This document shows, in pieces, positions 34,301 through 46,479 of a DNA stretch of 64,000 bases. The stretch's first letter is position 1, and each line of letters begins with the position of its first letter. Source of the stretch: Aristolochia californica (Eukaryota; Streptophyta; Magnoliopsida; Piperales; Aristolochiaceae); NCBI GenBank assembly GCA_029961685.1, contig JARWKL010000001.1, forward strand, positions 54,524,062 through 54,588,061, given 5' to 3'. Both the position numbers and the translations under genes were made by a program. The notes below the pieces were generated by a model, which saw nothing but the letters and a program-made list of their open reading frames with translations, did no database searches and was not told where the DNA came from.

Positions 34301-35450
34301 CAATTTCTTCAAGAGCCATGAGGAAGGAGTGTTTAAGGATTTTTTTTCACTTTATGATCTCGCACGTGCCAAATCGCACGAGCGATAGTCGCACGTGCGA
34401 AATCATCTTCACGCGGAGGGAAGGGAGTTACAACACCGGCAAGGACCTGTCGACGGAGACGGAAAAAGAGGCGAAGGCGAGGGGATGAAGAAATCGAACG
34501 GACGGCCACAGAGGCGGCCGACGAGCAGCTGTCGACGACTACAACAACCGACGGGAGGGGCTAAACGATGACGAAGGGAGGAGGAATTCCCTCCCCCCCC
34601 CCCTTTCGATCCTGACTCAGCTCGTTAACGAGCCGTCGAGCTCAACTCGTTAATTTAAACGAGCCGATCCCAGATCTCGAACTCGGCTCAAGATCCAGGG
34701 ATACCAAATCGAACTGAGCTGAGCTTGAGCCGTTTGCGAGCCGGCTCGATTCGAAATCACCTCTATACTAATAGATATGAAAGTAAATTAAGAAATCCTA
34801 AGCTCGGTTCGAAGCCACCCCTATACTAATAGATATGAAAGTAAATTAAGAAATCCTAAGCTCTTGAGATGAAAACCTTGAAACAATCACCTCCTTGGAT
34901 TAAAAAGTGAAAAAAAACCTTGGGAGAGGCATGAAAGAGCTTGGGAAAAATGAAATTTTGTGTAGGCAACTTAGTTGATTTTGCTAGTTATGTCTTTGGG
35001 TATTTATAGGACCAAATACAAGTTTGAAAAAACTAGTTATTATGAAACTAATCCTTGCCGAAGTTCAACGAAAATAATTTCAAAAATTATTAAAAGTATT
35101 AATAAAAATCTATTTGAACTATTGAGCGTCATGGCATTTCACTTGGAATCCTACAAAAGATAGCATATGTTAAAACTTCCTTCTCCTCTTCTTGGCCTCC
35201 GACTTCTTTGGCTTAGTTGTCTGGTCTTAAAAGAGAATGATTCCAAATATAAAACTTTTTATATTAAGCCGTCTGGTCGAGTCTTGTTCCTCTGCTATCA
35301 TTTTGTAGTGCCTCTTTTCCTTCATGCCTTCGTCAACCTTGCTTGTTTGGTCGTCCAAGCATACGTCTTCAACCCTCATCTAGTTGGACCAACAACAATT
35401 CTAGGGGCGTTTTCCCTTTTTATATTATTCATCAAATCTGTCAACATTTA
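31390..35450. repeat. Dispersed repeat in three partial direct copies
   Basis: Shared blocks such as CAACCACCTA(C/G)ACCCAAAAAGGGATTTCTTA occur near 31590, 32450 and 32850. Copy 1 is about 31390-32100, copy 2 is a short 32230-32480 piece, and copy 3 is about 32670-35100. Copy 3 is split by the hAT-like element at 33153 (its continuation, CTTGAGATGAAAACCTTGAAA, resumes at 34865 and matches copy 1 at 31940). A long non-coding part of a retrotransposon is the likeliest source. Confidence 0.65.
33153..34823. mobile_element. hAT-like non-autonomous element, copy 2, inverted relative to copy 1
   Basis: Starts TAGGGGTGGCATCGAG and ends GAAGCCACCCCTA at 34823, with a second decayed end (AAATCACCTCTA) at 34765. 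The left flank TACTCAAT and right flank TACTAAT agree if one base was lost, consistent with an 8-bp hAT duplication. Its left 300 bases match the right end of the 24016-26057 element in inverse orientation. A second copy of that terminal block at 33440-33660 shows an internal duplication or nested insertion. No transposase. Confidence 0.6.
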
Positions 35451-37181
35451 AACAGGCAATTACTACTGCAACCAACAACTATAGGGCAAGTAATGGACAA
35501 CCAAATAATTAAAGAGAGTTGTTTTTAATAGCAATGGAAACTTCTCCTAATCTTTCAGCTTTAAACCTTTTGTATCGTTCGATAATAAAAAATTAAACTG
35601 GTAATGATGGCTTTTCTTGAGCATACGATGACAAACTTTGGATAATAATGGAGCTCCAAGTTTGTTGATAGATATGACAGGCTACCACGATCATGCTGGG
35701 AGCTTGCGTTGATGGAGGACTTCCACCAAATCTTTTAGCAAAAAAATCAAAATGGGTATTGACTGATTAATGGTTAGAAGCTAGTTTTCATAAAATGAAT
35801 CTCCCTTATATCGAATATGATATCTTCCTTCTTATATCAGTTTTAAGAAACAAAAACATTTGCAGTGACCCCCTCTGTAATTGCATCCTTTCCTGTCAAC
35901 TGTTTTTTTTCGTTTTTTAATGTAAACGATATCATAGTGACATCATCACATATCAATCCAGAGCTTAGAGGTGGTTGGCCTGGTTCAACACAAATAGAAT
36001 TTTATAAAATCGGTACAAAGAATCACAAATGCGAAACCAGAGTTGCATCAACCACATGAAATGATTTCATTGAAGCAGCGATTCAGTCAAATGCTGTGTT
36101 TTTTGGCTTCTGCAAGCACCCTTTCTGTGGCTGTAGCAAAAGGTAAGGATTCTACAAACTCTTTCAGCTAATAGGCTTCAGTATTTCTTAATGCTTTCGG
36201 ATTGTTTAACCCAGAGGAGTAAATCCTCTTTCAATAAAATGGGGTAGTGGGAACCTCAAATAAATGGATGATAATCATACATACTGAATAAACAAAACAA
36301 TGGCCAAAGCTCAGTTACAGCGTTCATCTTATGATCCTAAGGTTCGGAAGATCTCGAGCCCCGTCGGGACCAACTATCTTATAGAAAATGCTCTTGGTTT
36401 TGGGGTCTCTTTCGTCTTATTCGGAAGTTCGAATGTATGATTTTGAAGGTACATTGTCACTCATTTCTTGCTTCGACTACAGTCTTCCTTCTTTCGCTTT
36501 TTTTTTTTCTTTCCAAGCGTTCCTTGTTTCATTCTCCCGCGAGGAAGACACAAACGATCTTTTTCTACTTTAATGGATTCGATTCGGAATAAAGAAAGGA
36601 TGCCTATCATTTTCATCTGGGGCCGTTGGTTCCCCTGTCGCTGTTATCGTTTGAAATCAGCGATCACCAGCTGAGAATGAGTTGGGCAGTCGGTTGGCCA
36701 GTTTTTAAAATTTTTTCAGTGCCTCCATTTCTGGCGCATTATGGCAATCACCTCCCTTTTCTTCTCTCCCCTCCTTCCCTTTTCTCACCTTACGCCACAC
36801 CTCCCTCCCAACCCACTGTTTGTCTTGGAGCCCGAGATTTTCTTGGGTGTGATTTGCGTCTTTGGATACCTTGGTTCTTAATTCTGTTTCCGTTATAATA
36901 TCTTCCGAAAACTTGCAATGTTTTATTAGTTTCCTCACAGGACTGGCTAGTTGAAGCTAAAGCTCCGGTCTTCCTCTCAGCCCAAAGGTGGTCCATTCTA
37001 GCAATCAGCAGGTATGTTTTCCCGATTGCGCTCCTCCCATTTACTAAATTTAAGAAATCTTCTGTTATTCCTTCGATATTTTGGTTCTACTCCTATTTGA
37101 TGAAATTGTCACCGTTCTGAAACTTTAATTACAGGTTTCTGATTAATGGTACATAGCTAGCCAGCCTCTGCATTAAAGGAA
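35451..37181 (+). other. Intergenic DNA and 5' leader of IQD gene
   Basis: No gene up to about 36400. 36400-37181 is probably promoter and leader: a possible 5' UTR intron runs from CAGCAG/GTATGTT (donor 37012) to TTACAG (37134). Confidence 0.4.
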
Positions 37182-40100
37182 ATGGGTGTCGACTGGTTTA
37201 AAGCAATAGTTAACATAAAGAAAACGAAGGAAGACAGATCAAAACAAGCGAAGGTAAATGGAGTTTAAGATCCTCGTCGACTTTTCATTCAGATTCATAT
37301 CACCCCATGACATTCGATTGAACCTATACTGCCTGATGGATCTTGTCAAACATGTTCCATTCACTTTAATAATTTAATTGATCGGTTATCTGAGGATATC
37401 AAAGTCTTGCTATTTCTTTGATATACTAACGAATCTTCAGCCAAGTCTGAACTACTTAAGACATGCTACTTCTTGCTTTCTCCATTAACTAAAATGATGC
37501 TTTAGGTCAAGAGACAAAATACCCTATGGATCATGTCTTCTTGGAGACTGGTGTAGAGTCAAATTGTCATTGGTTTGTGTCACTAATTGGTTCATGAGCG
37601 AAGCTTTTATTAGGTCTGAGCACCAAGAGCGTCTGTATACCATTAAACCAAGATTTTCTACCTCTTTTTTGGTAACAGATGATTTCATTAAACAATAGAA
37701 GAAATATCAACGCACATATACTTAAGTTTCAAGCATACCTGGTTTGATTGCTGTGCCTGCCTAGATTCCTTTGTTTGGCAATCACCTCCAGAAGGTATCA
37801 GTCAATGAGTCAAGCATTCTTCCTTCACTTTCTATCTGCAATATAACAGAAAATCCACTCTCTTTTACCTTATTTTGTATTCTTGCCTCTGGCAGCCTTT
37901 CAGCGCGGAATATAGGATGACACTTGACCTGTGGTTGTCTCTAATGCATTATTATAATGAGTCCTCTCATCTATGTAATAACCAATTCATTTATTTGATT
38001 TTATGAGGGATAATCTGCAGTTTGATGGAAGATATTATTGCTCCAAATGGCTGGATTGGGGCTTTCATCATGGACTGCATCTCTCTTGGCTTTTATTAGT
38101 TTTTTTTTTTTTCAAATTACTTCTCTTTTCTTATGCTTGTGAATGCATTGTAAAACTTTGTGGTTCTAGTGTTATTGCTGTAGGATCATGCTACATGAAA
38201 ACTGCTTTTCCATCAAGGCTATGAGCTTTCTTTATTAACTAAAATGATTGAAAAACTGCAAAAAAATTTATGAGGATCTGTTCTTTTCACACATGGGGCT
38301 CCTGACATTTATAGTGCTGAAGCAGTGTGCTTCTGGACTTCTAGTTTATGATTGTGATCATTACGTGGCAATAACCAAACTGAAAGTACCTCATTTTTTG
38401 TGATCCTGGAAATACTTATAACCCTTCTAGTCTGCGAAGTTAGTTACAGTTTTCTCATCTGAGTTGGTGCCATGATGATTAGTATGTGCCATACTACAAT
38501 GATGGATTTAATTTTTCTTTTCATATGTTTGGTGCTTCATAAACTTTGTTGCTTGGTTATCTGCTTCTTCTTTTATCCTTATGTGAAAACTTTGTAGCAG
38601 GGGCCTTCAAGTGTTGAAAAATCAAATGGTTTCAAATGGAGACATCGCTCTCGTAAAGAGCTGAATAAAATCTTCAATGGTGGTTCAAGTCATAACCCTG
38701 TTGTTCTTGGTATGCCAATCGAGGATCTTGCAGCTATTCGTATTCAAACCACCTTTCGAGGCTATGTGGTATGTATGCTGGCTATTTCATTAAGATAGCT
38801 AAATTCAGAAAACTTATTACAAATTCATCTCATATATTCTGATCAGTCATGTAATTCTTTGCACATGGTGTTAGAAATTTTATCTTAATATAACGATAAT
38901 CATATGAGCTTGGTATGGTGGAATGAATAAATTTTCCTGTTGTCACTTTAAATCCTAATTTTCTACAGTTGATGGTATTAGGTTATCATTTTTCAAACTC
39001 ACTGGGCATGTTAGAGCTATCCTTGACGTGTTTGACACTCTCCAAGCATCTAATGGTGTGTTGACATAATTTCTGTTAGTCTGCTTTGTATTAGTTGAAA
39101 TCGTGTTTCATATTGGAGATTAAAATAATTGCCTACAGTCATACTCACTGAACAGGTTTTTCAGGAAATGTGACGACCTTGGAATTATTATGTGTGGTTG
39201 GAACAACTAATATCTGGTTGTTTGGTTCTCTTTTGTCTCTTGAATTACAATTACTCCTTATGCAAAATGATTAAGTTTTCTTGGGGTTATATAGTAACAA
39301 ATAACACTCTAGTGATGATCTTCTGAGTATTCTCTGTATGTGACGCTTTTACATCCTGAAATGATTAATCATTTTGAATTGGTGTTTCACAGCAGTCAGT
39401 TATACCAATTTGTTGCTTTTCCAATTCTATGTTTTTTTGAAGGGGGATAGTCTAACATTTTGTAGTTACATGTGACAGGCAAGGAAAAATTTCCGTTGTT
39501 TAAAAGGGCTAGTGAGACTGCAAACTCTTACTCAATGTCAAACTGTTAACAAACAAGCAAATACAACTATGAACTATTTGCAAGCATGGATCAAAGTTCA
39601 AAATCAGGTTAAATTACGGCGAATTTGTATGGTTACAGAAGGCCGCATTAAGCAAAAGAAACAAGAGAACCAGTTGAAATTGGAGACCAAGCTGCAAGAT
39701 TTACAGGTTGGAGTTGTATTTGTAGTATTTCTATATACTAGAGCATCAGTTTTCGTTCTTAACTAAGAAAATTCCTTGCACTCTTAAGGGAACCAGGGTC
39801 CTTTTACTAGTACCTGTGAGAAGTTAACATGATATTGACTTGATGTGCTTTTATTATCAATAATTCTGGACATGATTCAATTTTTATCCACTAAAACTTG
39901 TATGGGAAGTGTCTATTTCAAACAAAATTTATTCTTTACTAGCAAATGATTGCCTAGGGTTTGCAAAATGGAGTTTCTTCAGTTGTATGGAACTTGTATA
40001 ATAACACCTTAACTGCCCAACACTAACCTTCTTATTTGACTCTCTCACCCTCTCTCCCCCAACAAAATCACAGCTGGAATGGTGTGGCGGCTCTGAAACA

Positions 40101-40639
40101 ATGGAGGAAATTCTTGCGAGGATACAACAAAGGGAAGAGGCTGCAGTGAAGCGTGAACGAGCCATGGCATATGCCTTCAATCATCAGGTAAGCTGTTTAA
40201 TTTATCATTAGCAGCATAAATTAAAGGAAGACATGGTAAAGAGATTTTTAATTCCATGATTCTGCAGTGGAGGGCCAACTCTAGCCATATCCTAGGGCAG
40301 TTTCCTTATGACTTCAGCAAGGGTGGTGATTGGGGCTGGAGCTGGAAGGAACGCTGGATTGCTGCACGGCCCTGGGAGAGCAGAGTTCATATTCTGTCGT
40401 CAAGCCCAAGTAAAGTTCCAAATAAGCTTAGTAACGGTAAAAAAATACCCTCTGCGGTGGTGAAAATGCCAAACTCAGCAAAGCCTGATTTGAATGGGAA
40501 AGGGCTAACATATGCAGCAGACGCCGAGAAGGCGAAAAGATTATCAGCTGAAAAAGCAATTAATCAAGATTCCAAAGCTAAGGTGGCAAACTCTTCTCCA
40601 CCAACAACCACAAGTATTGAACAGGAAAATTCAGTTTAA
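37182..40639 (+). CDS. IQD: IQ67-domain protein (IQD), IQD8/9-like
   Basis: A calmodulin-binding scaffold; family members link Ca2+ signals to microtubules and plasma-membrane or nuclear sites. Five exons: 37182-37253, 38601-38768, 39479-39706, 40074-40187, 40268-40639, all phase 0 and GT..AG, giving 317 residues. The N-terminus MGVDWFKAIVNIKKTKEDRS and the SRKELNKIF patch are typical. The IQ67 domain spans about 68-134, with IRIQTTFRGYVARK as the first IQ motif and LVRLQTL and WIKVQNQVKLRR following. The intron that splits the first IQ motif after GYV is a family hallmark. Exon 4 has EEILARIQQREEAAVKRERAMAYAF and exon 5 begins the GDWGWSWKERWIAARPWESR block (DUF4005-like region). IQD paralogue number is inferred, not tested. 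The 1.3-kb first intron is normal for the family. Confidence 0.93.
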
Positions 40640-42341
40640 TGATGGAAGGAAACATGGTAGCTGCACATGACACACTGATAATACTGAGTTTGCACAAGAG
40701 TGATCTTTTGGGAAGCTGCAACTTAGGAAGTTGAAGCTGGTCCTTTAGTTTCTCAATGTTAACAAGGGAATGTTGTGAATAGAGGTGATCGTGCTTTGTT
40801 TGCAGAGTTGAGAATAATGAATCCGGTGATCACTGGGGTGATCATACATCTATTTATTTATAATGCCGCCTTGACACAAGAAAAGTAAAAGTTTTGCATT
40901 CAATTTTTCCTGCTAGGATCTGATTCATGCTTGAGGTCTCACTGGCATCTGATTCCGCCAGCAAACAGTAATGACTGGTACTCATTAACAATTGAATGGT
41001 ACTGATCAGCTGACTGCAAATAAATTACGATATCAGTGATTTGCAGAACTTTTGAAGAACACTTTCCTGATATTAGTTTTTCGCACTAAGAGACCTGTTG
41101 TTATTTATCTTTCATGGGGTGTTTTTGGGGGTTTTCTTGACAGGTTCATAAATCCTTTTCCAGACATTCTCTCCTTTGGCTGCACTGTCTTTCTTGCTGT
41201 TGTTCCTCCTCATTCGCAGTTCTAGCGTACTTTAACTGAAGCTTTCGTCGACCTTGCTACATGTCTAAACTCTAAAATTTCAAACTTTTAATCTGGGCAG
41301 CATTCGCATTAGCTAACTTTGAGGGCGGAAGTGATTTTAAGACAATGGATACTAGCTCTGTTCCATGATCTCTACGGAGCACCCGGCAGGAAGACAAGTC
41401 TTTTGAAAAACCTTTCAGGCAATCTCTGAGATCAGACAGGAGAAATTCCGACAAAGATATAACAATCAATTTTAAGAAATTAAACAACTCGAGGAAAACA
41501 GATGAAACACGAAGGGAAGCAGAAAATCTCAGGCATTCATCCTGACCCAACTGCTCGATTTGTTCTTGAAAGTAGAAAGCAACTAGGTTTGTAAAATAAA
41601 ATAATCCAAGAAACAAGTTATCGAAAGCCATATTTGCTATTTAGGGACAAGGTCTTAGGTGTTACCTGGAAAATGTATTTTTTAAAAAGATAGAGATGTA
41701 ATGTAGGTCTCAGAGATCAGTTCCTTGGAAAATGGAAGTGGCAACCGTCAAGCAGACATAACAAAAGGGACCCTTCGTTTCCAAATGGAGAAAAAGTCTC
41801 TGCTTTTCGTTGAATTCAGACATGAAAGAACACCTTCAAATCGAAGCACAAAACTTACAGTAAGCAGTTCCAAGTATTGCCCATAACGGTCTCTGTAGTA
41901 ACAGAATGGACATTGTTGGATCTTCTCCAACCGAGGCAAATTGCACAATCTCGCCTCGCATTCTCACGACAACATAATCTTAAGACTTAACAGAAGCAAC
42001 GATCAAAATAGATAAAAGATGAGCTCCATGAGCTTAAATCCCAAACAAGGAACATAAAAAATACAAGGAACAGAAAAAACAAGGAACCGCTTAAGAGAGA
42101 ATCTGAGTAGCAGATTTCTTCTTAGCGGCAAAACACCATTGAAGAGATAGCCAAAATCCTGTTGTAAGGAAAGATGTATCAGAAGATCATTCTCGTTCTC
42201 CGTCACAAGGATGTTCCATTCCTGGAGACCTGGAAAGGGATATGGCCAGAGAAACAAATGAATTGAGTAAAATAAACTGGATATAAGGAATATATAGGCA
42301 AATTAATTTTACCTGGTGGAGTATAAATTTCGGTCGTATCT
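40640..42341. other. Convergent 3' regions of IQD and TCP genes
   Basis: 3' UTRs face each other. A minus-strand frame of 119 codons at 41272-41631 is not recognised. On the minus strand, CCACCAG/GTAAAATT at about 42312 is a possible donor of a TCP 3' UTR intron. Confidence 0.5.
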
Positions 42342-43520
42342 TCAATGGCGAGAAGCAGATGACGCTGGTCTAGTACCAACTGCATCATCCTCCTCTTCAC
42401 CCTGAATTCGCGCTGGGATCCGAAACCCTGAGAAACTTCCGGAAGCAAACCCAGTTGCCGAAGAAGAATGCGTCAGGAACGGATGGTCGGCCATTGTTGA
42501 TGCGTCCACTGCCCAAGCACGAACAGACGGTGAGTTACTGGACTGAAGGGGTCCCCTCTGTGGAAAAAGCTGGTTCTGGGCCAGCAGCTGCGCAGCCGGC
42601 TGCGGGCCCGGACTGAAGACGTATCCTCCTCCTCCGGCGGGGTCCGCCGGATTCCAAGCCACCATTCGGTGAAAGCGGCCTATAGACTGCTGCTGTTCGG
42701 ACCAGCTAGAGCTCGCAGCATCGAAGGTCATAGGCGCAGTGACAGAGAAAAAGGTCTGCTCGCTTGGTGGAGTCTGATTCTGGTGGTGGTGGTGCTGGAG
42801 GAGAATTGGGTCTTGGAAGGACTGAAGAGAAAGGCGAAGATCCTGGGCCTGGCTGCTCGTCCGCGAAAGAAGGTCTGGCGGGTAATTTTGTAAATGAATG
42901 GAGGAAGCGGAGCTCGCCATGGGAAAGAAGGATTTTATGGTGTCTGCAATGGCATCGGAGTCCAGAGAAGGCGGCAAAAAGCCGTGTCCGGGTCCACTGC
43001 TGCTTCCGCTCGTTTGTTGGTCCATCTGGTGAAAACCATAAGCTGAGACTGACTGGTCTGCCTCCAATGGCTTCTTGCTCGATCCAACCGCCATGGTGAC
43101 CACATCCGATTTGCTGTGCTGGTGTCCTTCCGCTTCTTCGTCTTCATCTTCTACTTCCTCCTGTTCGGGTTTGTGGGTACCGAGATTAGCAGTGGCAGTG
43201 GGCTGCCAGGCAGGCAGCTCGTCAAGCTCGTCTATAGCGGCTTTGGCCTTCTTGATGAGCCAGTCGACGGCCTTGCTGGGGCGGTCGTACCCCAGGCGGT
43301 CCTGCACATCGTAGAATTCGATGGCCGTGTGGGCGGAGAGGCGGACCCTCCGGTCCCTTGGTCCCTTGGCAGTGCAAACCTTACTGTGCCGGTCCTTCCT
43401 GCCGGTCGATCTCACAATGTGGCCGCCCTGAACCTCAACGATCTCGCCTCCGCCAGCGGCGGTCCTCAGCCCCAGCCTGGCGGAAGGGGCTTGCTGGTTA
43501 TTGCTCTCTCTCTCCCCCAT
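42342..43520 (-). CDS. TCP4: CIN-class TCP transcription factor (TCP4-like), miR319 target
   Basis: A class II TCP factor that restrains leaf cell proliferation and promotes differentiation and jasmonate synthesis; nuclear. Single coding exon, 392 residues. TCP domain about 41-99: [20 protein letters not shown] basic region, then [20 protein letters not shown] and [39 protein letters not shown] before it and the C-terminus [16 protein letters not shown] are typical of TCP4 and its relatives. The sequence coding QRGPLQS (about 321-327) is the miR319 complementary site. Start chosen at 43520 ([10 protein letters not shown]), where family similarity begins; the frame stays open 405 bases farther upstream. 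TCP4 versus TCP3/10 is not resolved. Confidence 0.95.
   Translation of the reverse strand: MGERESNNQQAPSARLGLRTAAGGGEIVEVQGGHIVRSTGRKDRHSKVCTAKGPRDRRVRLSAHTAIEFYDVQDRLGYDRPSKAVDWLIKKAKAAIDELDELPAWQPTATANLGTHKPEQEEVEDEDEEAEGHQHSKSDVVTMAVGSSKKPLEADQSVSAYGFHQMDQQTSGSSSGPGHGFLPPSLDSDAIADTIKSFFPMASSASSIHLQNYPPDLLSRTSSQAQDLRLSLQSFQDPILLQHHHHQNQTPPSEQTFFSVTAPMTFDAASSSWSEQQQSIGRFHRMVAWNPADPAGGGGYVFSPGPQPAAQLLAQNQLFPQRGPLQSSNSPSVRAWAVDASTMADHPFLTHSSSATGFASGSFSGFRIPARIQGEEEDDAVGTRPASSASRH
42539..42559 (-). promoter_or_regulatory. miR319 target site in the TCP mRNA
   Basis: On the minus strand the mRNA reads AGAGGGGACCCCTTC then AGTCCA, the conserved site complementary to miR319 (which begins UUGGACUGAAGGG). 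It is coding, giving QRGPLQS. Post-transcriptional cleavage by miR319 is inferred from this match and from family knowledge. Confidence 0.95.
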
Positions 43521-45348
43521 CCTCTCCAATCGAGCATATTGGATGGCGTTTGTGGAAGGAAGGTAAGATCGTTTCTTGGATGGTTCTATGGATTCTGCAA
43601 AGGACCGATCTTGCTGCTCTCTTCCAACGCATCCGACGTCCCCTCCGCCGCTATGTGAGGCAAGTTGTTTTAGAATCAGCCGGTGCTGAGTCCTCGTCGG
43701 AGGATCCAGAATCCGCCTCTTCTCCTCTTCCAGTTTTCGATTTCCTGCACTTTTTCTTACTGGTTTTCTTCGTTCCTCCTCTTTTCTTCTTGTTGCCCCT
43801 GCTCTGATACTTGCTGCCTCTCCCAAAAGCCTTTGCCATTCAACTGGCCAAATTCCATTTACCAGCCACTGCAGACCCAGAAAAAAAAAGTTGGATTTTA
43901 TCAACAACCCACCTCCTCTCCCCAATCAACCCATCTCATCGTCTTCTCAGTGGAGCACCATCTCATCCCCCTCTCTAAAATTCTTCCATCTTCGCGTTTC
44001 AAACGGGGAAGAGGGAGAAGAGACGGAAAGGCGAGCAGAGAGTAACATTTATAGGGGGAAGAGAGCATCATATATATCTGTCACCGTAAGCAAATCAGAG
44101 CCGTCCGATCGGGTTAATCGCTCTAGTCCCTGTGGCACGATGTGAAGCGTTTAAGATAATAAACACGAGAGACGCAGCAGCCGTTCGTTTCTTCCGGGCC
44201 CACAGAGCCACTGACAGCAACAACAAAAGAGAAACTACTGGTACTCCAGGCTTCTTAGTAGGGGTTCGGACCGGTTCGGTCGGGGAATTGTTTTTCAAAT
44301 TTAAACCCCGACCCAAATTTTGACTTCTTTAGACAATTTGGTTTTTCTGGCCTCTTTATTGCTCTGAAGAGCAGGAAAAAGTGCGTAATTGAGGGGAAAG
44401 GAAGAGGGCATTTTCGTAATCTCAGGCTGCTAGTGCTGTGGCGTAGTGCCCCATGACTTGATTAGTTATTTGTTCCGAAAGCGACTTGACGTGGTTCAGT
44501 GGGTCGTGAAATGACGAATCTACCCCCCTTCGTACAATGAAATGAATGCAAAAATTGCGTTCGTCCGAATCTAGTCTTGGCGTTTGGGGAGATGTAATCT
44601 AAGGAAATTCCCACTCGTCGGCAAAGTTTAGTTTTTGGTTGTTTTTCTTTCCGCTTCCGATATTGAGGAGTGAATTTTCTGACGAGGGAAAAAGAAAAGC
44701 TAGGCGTTTTTGTGTGAATGTGTGCGTCGAGTCGCTTTCCGTTGTTCGCCGCCCCAGCCATGCAGACCCATCTTTTTCTCTCTCGGAGAAACGAAGCTGT
44801 TGCTCCGCTGCAACTCCATTATTTGGCCCCTCTCCCCTTTGTCTCTCCCTGTGCCTCTCCCTTTGTCTCTCCTTACTCTTTACAGTTGGTCTCGCCTTCT
44901 TTACGGCCCCACGAAGAATCATGTGGGTGAACCACGAAGAGACCCACTTGCGTGCCCAGCACCTTCGATCCCACTCCAACCTCTTCTACCCGTTACGACA
45001 ATTAATAAGGGATGACTCTGGACAGTGCTCGGAAAGGCCAGAAATATCTGATCTATTCCTGCATGGCCGCCGGAGTCGGAGACCATTCCAGAAATAAAAT
45101 TATCTCTCTTTAAACCAAACAAACATCCCGTATTCTCATGAATTGAGCTATGCAGACATAGATTAGAATAACTTCAAGTTTTTTTTCATAAATCTTATAA
45201 AATAAAAACAAGCAAAAAGTCTCTCGTACATCGACACGTTCAGGTAGAGAAGAAAGTAAAAGAGAGACATAAAGATTATTTAATTGTTGTCTTCCAGCAT
45301 CAAACGGATGGGAGAAAGGAGCACTTGATCATGGAGTCTTGAAGAGGC
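43521..45348 (-). other. TCP 5' leader, promoter and adjoining DNA
   Basis: 43521-43925 stays open in frame with TCP; 43926-44060 is pyrimidine-rich on the plus strand. A TATAAAT lies at 44047-44053 (minus). 44140-45120 is CT-rich with overlapping open frames on both strands; none resembles a known protein. From 45120 the sequence is AT-rich transposon-like. Confidence 0.5.
44047..44053 (-). promoter_or_regulatory. TATA box candidate for TCP gene
   Basis: TATAAAT on the minus strand, 527 bases upstream of the coding start. A leader of about 0.5 kb is common for CIN-TCP genes. Confidence 0.4.
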
Positions 45349-45680
45349 TGCTCTGATACCTTGTTCACTTCAAGACTCCATAATATTAGTGTCTTCAATG
45401 TGAGGTGAGGAAGGAGAGAATGAAGGAGGAAAGGAGAAGAGGAGAGGAGGTGAAGATGAGAAGTCACGTCCAAGAGGGAGAGAGACAAGAGAAGAGGAGC
45501 GAAAAGGGAGGAATATTAGGGTTGTGCAATTGTCCACACCCTCTCCCTTAAATTTTATTTATAAATTCTAAAAATACCAATATTACAAGTATACCCATCA
45601 CCTTAGTAAGAGTGAATACGGGACAAAAATCATAAACTAATTACTTCAATGATACTCCAACTTATTCATATCTTCCGACA
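45349..45680 (-). mobile_element. Copia LTR, family C, with tRNA-Met primer site
   Basis: Minus strand: LTR 45680 to 45361 starts TGTCGGAAGATATGAATAAG and ends GTGAACA, followed at once by AGGTATCAGAGC (45360-45349), an exact copy of the initiator tRNA-Met primer core GGTATCAGAGC. It is a 5' LTR whose internal part (to the left) is nearly all missing. The plus-strand LTR at 58218 starts with the same words. Confidence 0.85.
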
Positions 45681-46170
45681 CCCACATCAATGATTATTAT
45701 CACTATTTTTGTTCAAGGTTATTTTCGACTTAATACTTTTATCACCCATTTTTTTTTTTTGAGAGTATGTATCCTGTTTTGTACTTATACTTGGGACACC
45801 TTGATGGAGTAGATCATTACTACAAGTATTTTATTTGTTTCAAGATGGGATCATTGCCACTACCTCCCAACTTGAGGGGGAGAATAGAAGGAGAAGTATG
45901 AGGATGAGATTGGAAGTTGAGTGCTGCAGTGGTTGTACTTCCTTCCGAATTCCATATTTGAGAAGTAGTATAATCTACAATGAAGAATTCTACAATTTAT
46001 AGTAATTTTTATGTGACCAAAATATTCAAGATATGGGGAGCACAAATGATGACATTTTTGTATCTATGAAGAATTGCATATGTGAAGAATTTTTTTGGCA
46101 AAATAAAATTGAAGACCAATAATCTTTTTTCAATGCAAGCTGAAATTATAAACTCTAGCTTGAGGGGGAG
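45681..46170 (+). other. Retrotransposon 3' leader with two polypurine tracts
   Basis: CTTGAGGGGGAGAATAG (near 45872) and CTTGAGGGGGAG directly before the LTR at 46171. Coding sequence is absent. Confidence 0.6.
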
Positions 46171-46479
46171 TGTTGAAGTACATGTATAAAAGAGTCTCAC
46201 TTGACTCTCACAACAAGAAGTCTTACATAGCTAGAATTATGATGGAATGAGGACTCACAAAAGAGTCTCAGTTTAAAAGTGTTTTACTTATGTTAGTCTT
46301 CTATTTGTACTCAGTTGTGTAATTGTTGTAGGACTTATCTTTTATTGTTTAACTTTGGGTGTTACTGAGATAAGAGTATAATTATAATTGGATTCTACTT
46401 ATTTCCTCTATTAAAAATAGAGGCTCATGTACTCAAATTACAATAAGTCAGTGAAGTTCTCTTTTCTAAACATTCAACA
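46171..46479 (+). mobile_element. 3' LTR of family R with polypurine tract
   Basis: TGTTGA to TCAACA, 309 bases, immediately preceded by the polypurine tract TGAGGGGGAG. This fixes the strand of the whole R family. Confidence 0.85.

Noticed and set aside
41272..41631. 119-codon minus-strand frame between IQD and TCP genes
   Set aside because: Unrecognised, in a probable 3' UTR region; kept only as unassigned DNA.
43116..44045. Plus-strand frames of 120-180 codons opposite TCP
   Set aside because: Shadows of the TCP coding strand and its GC-rich leader.
44599..45097. Overlapping open frames on both strands, up to 152 codons
   Set aside because: CT-rich low-complexity translations with repeated LSLCLSL-like runs; no domain, no introns supported.
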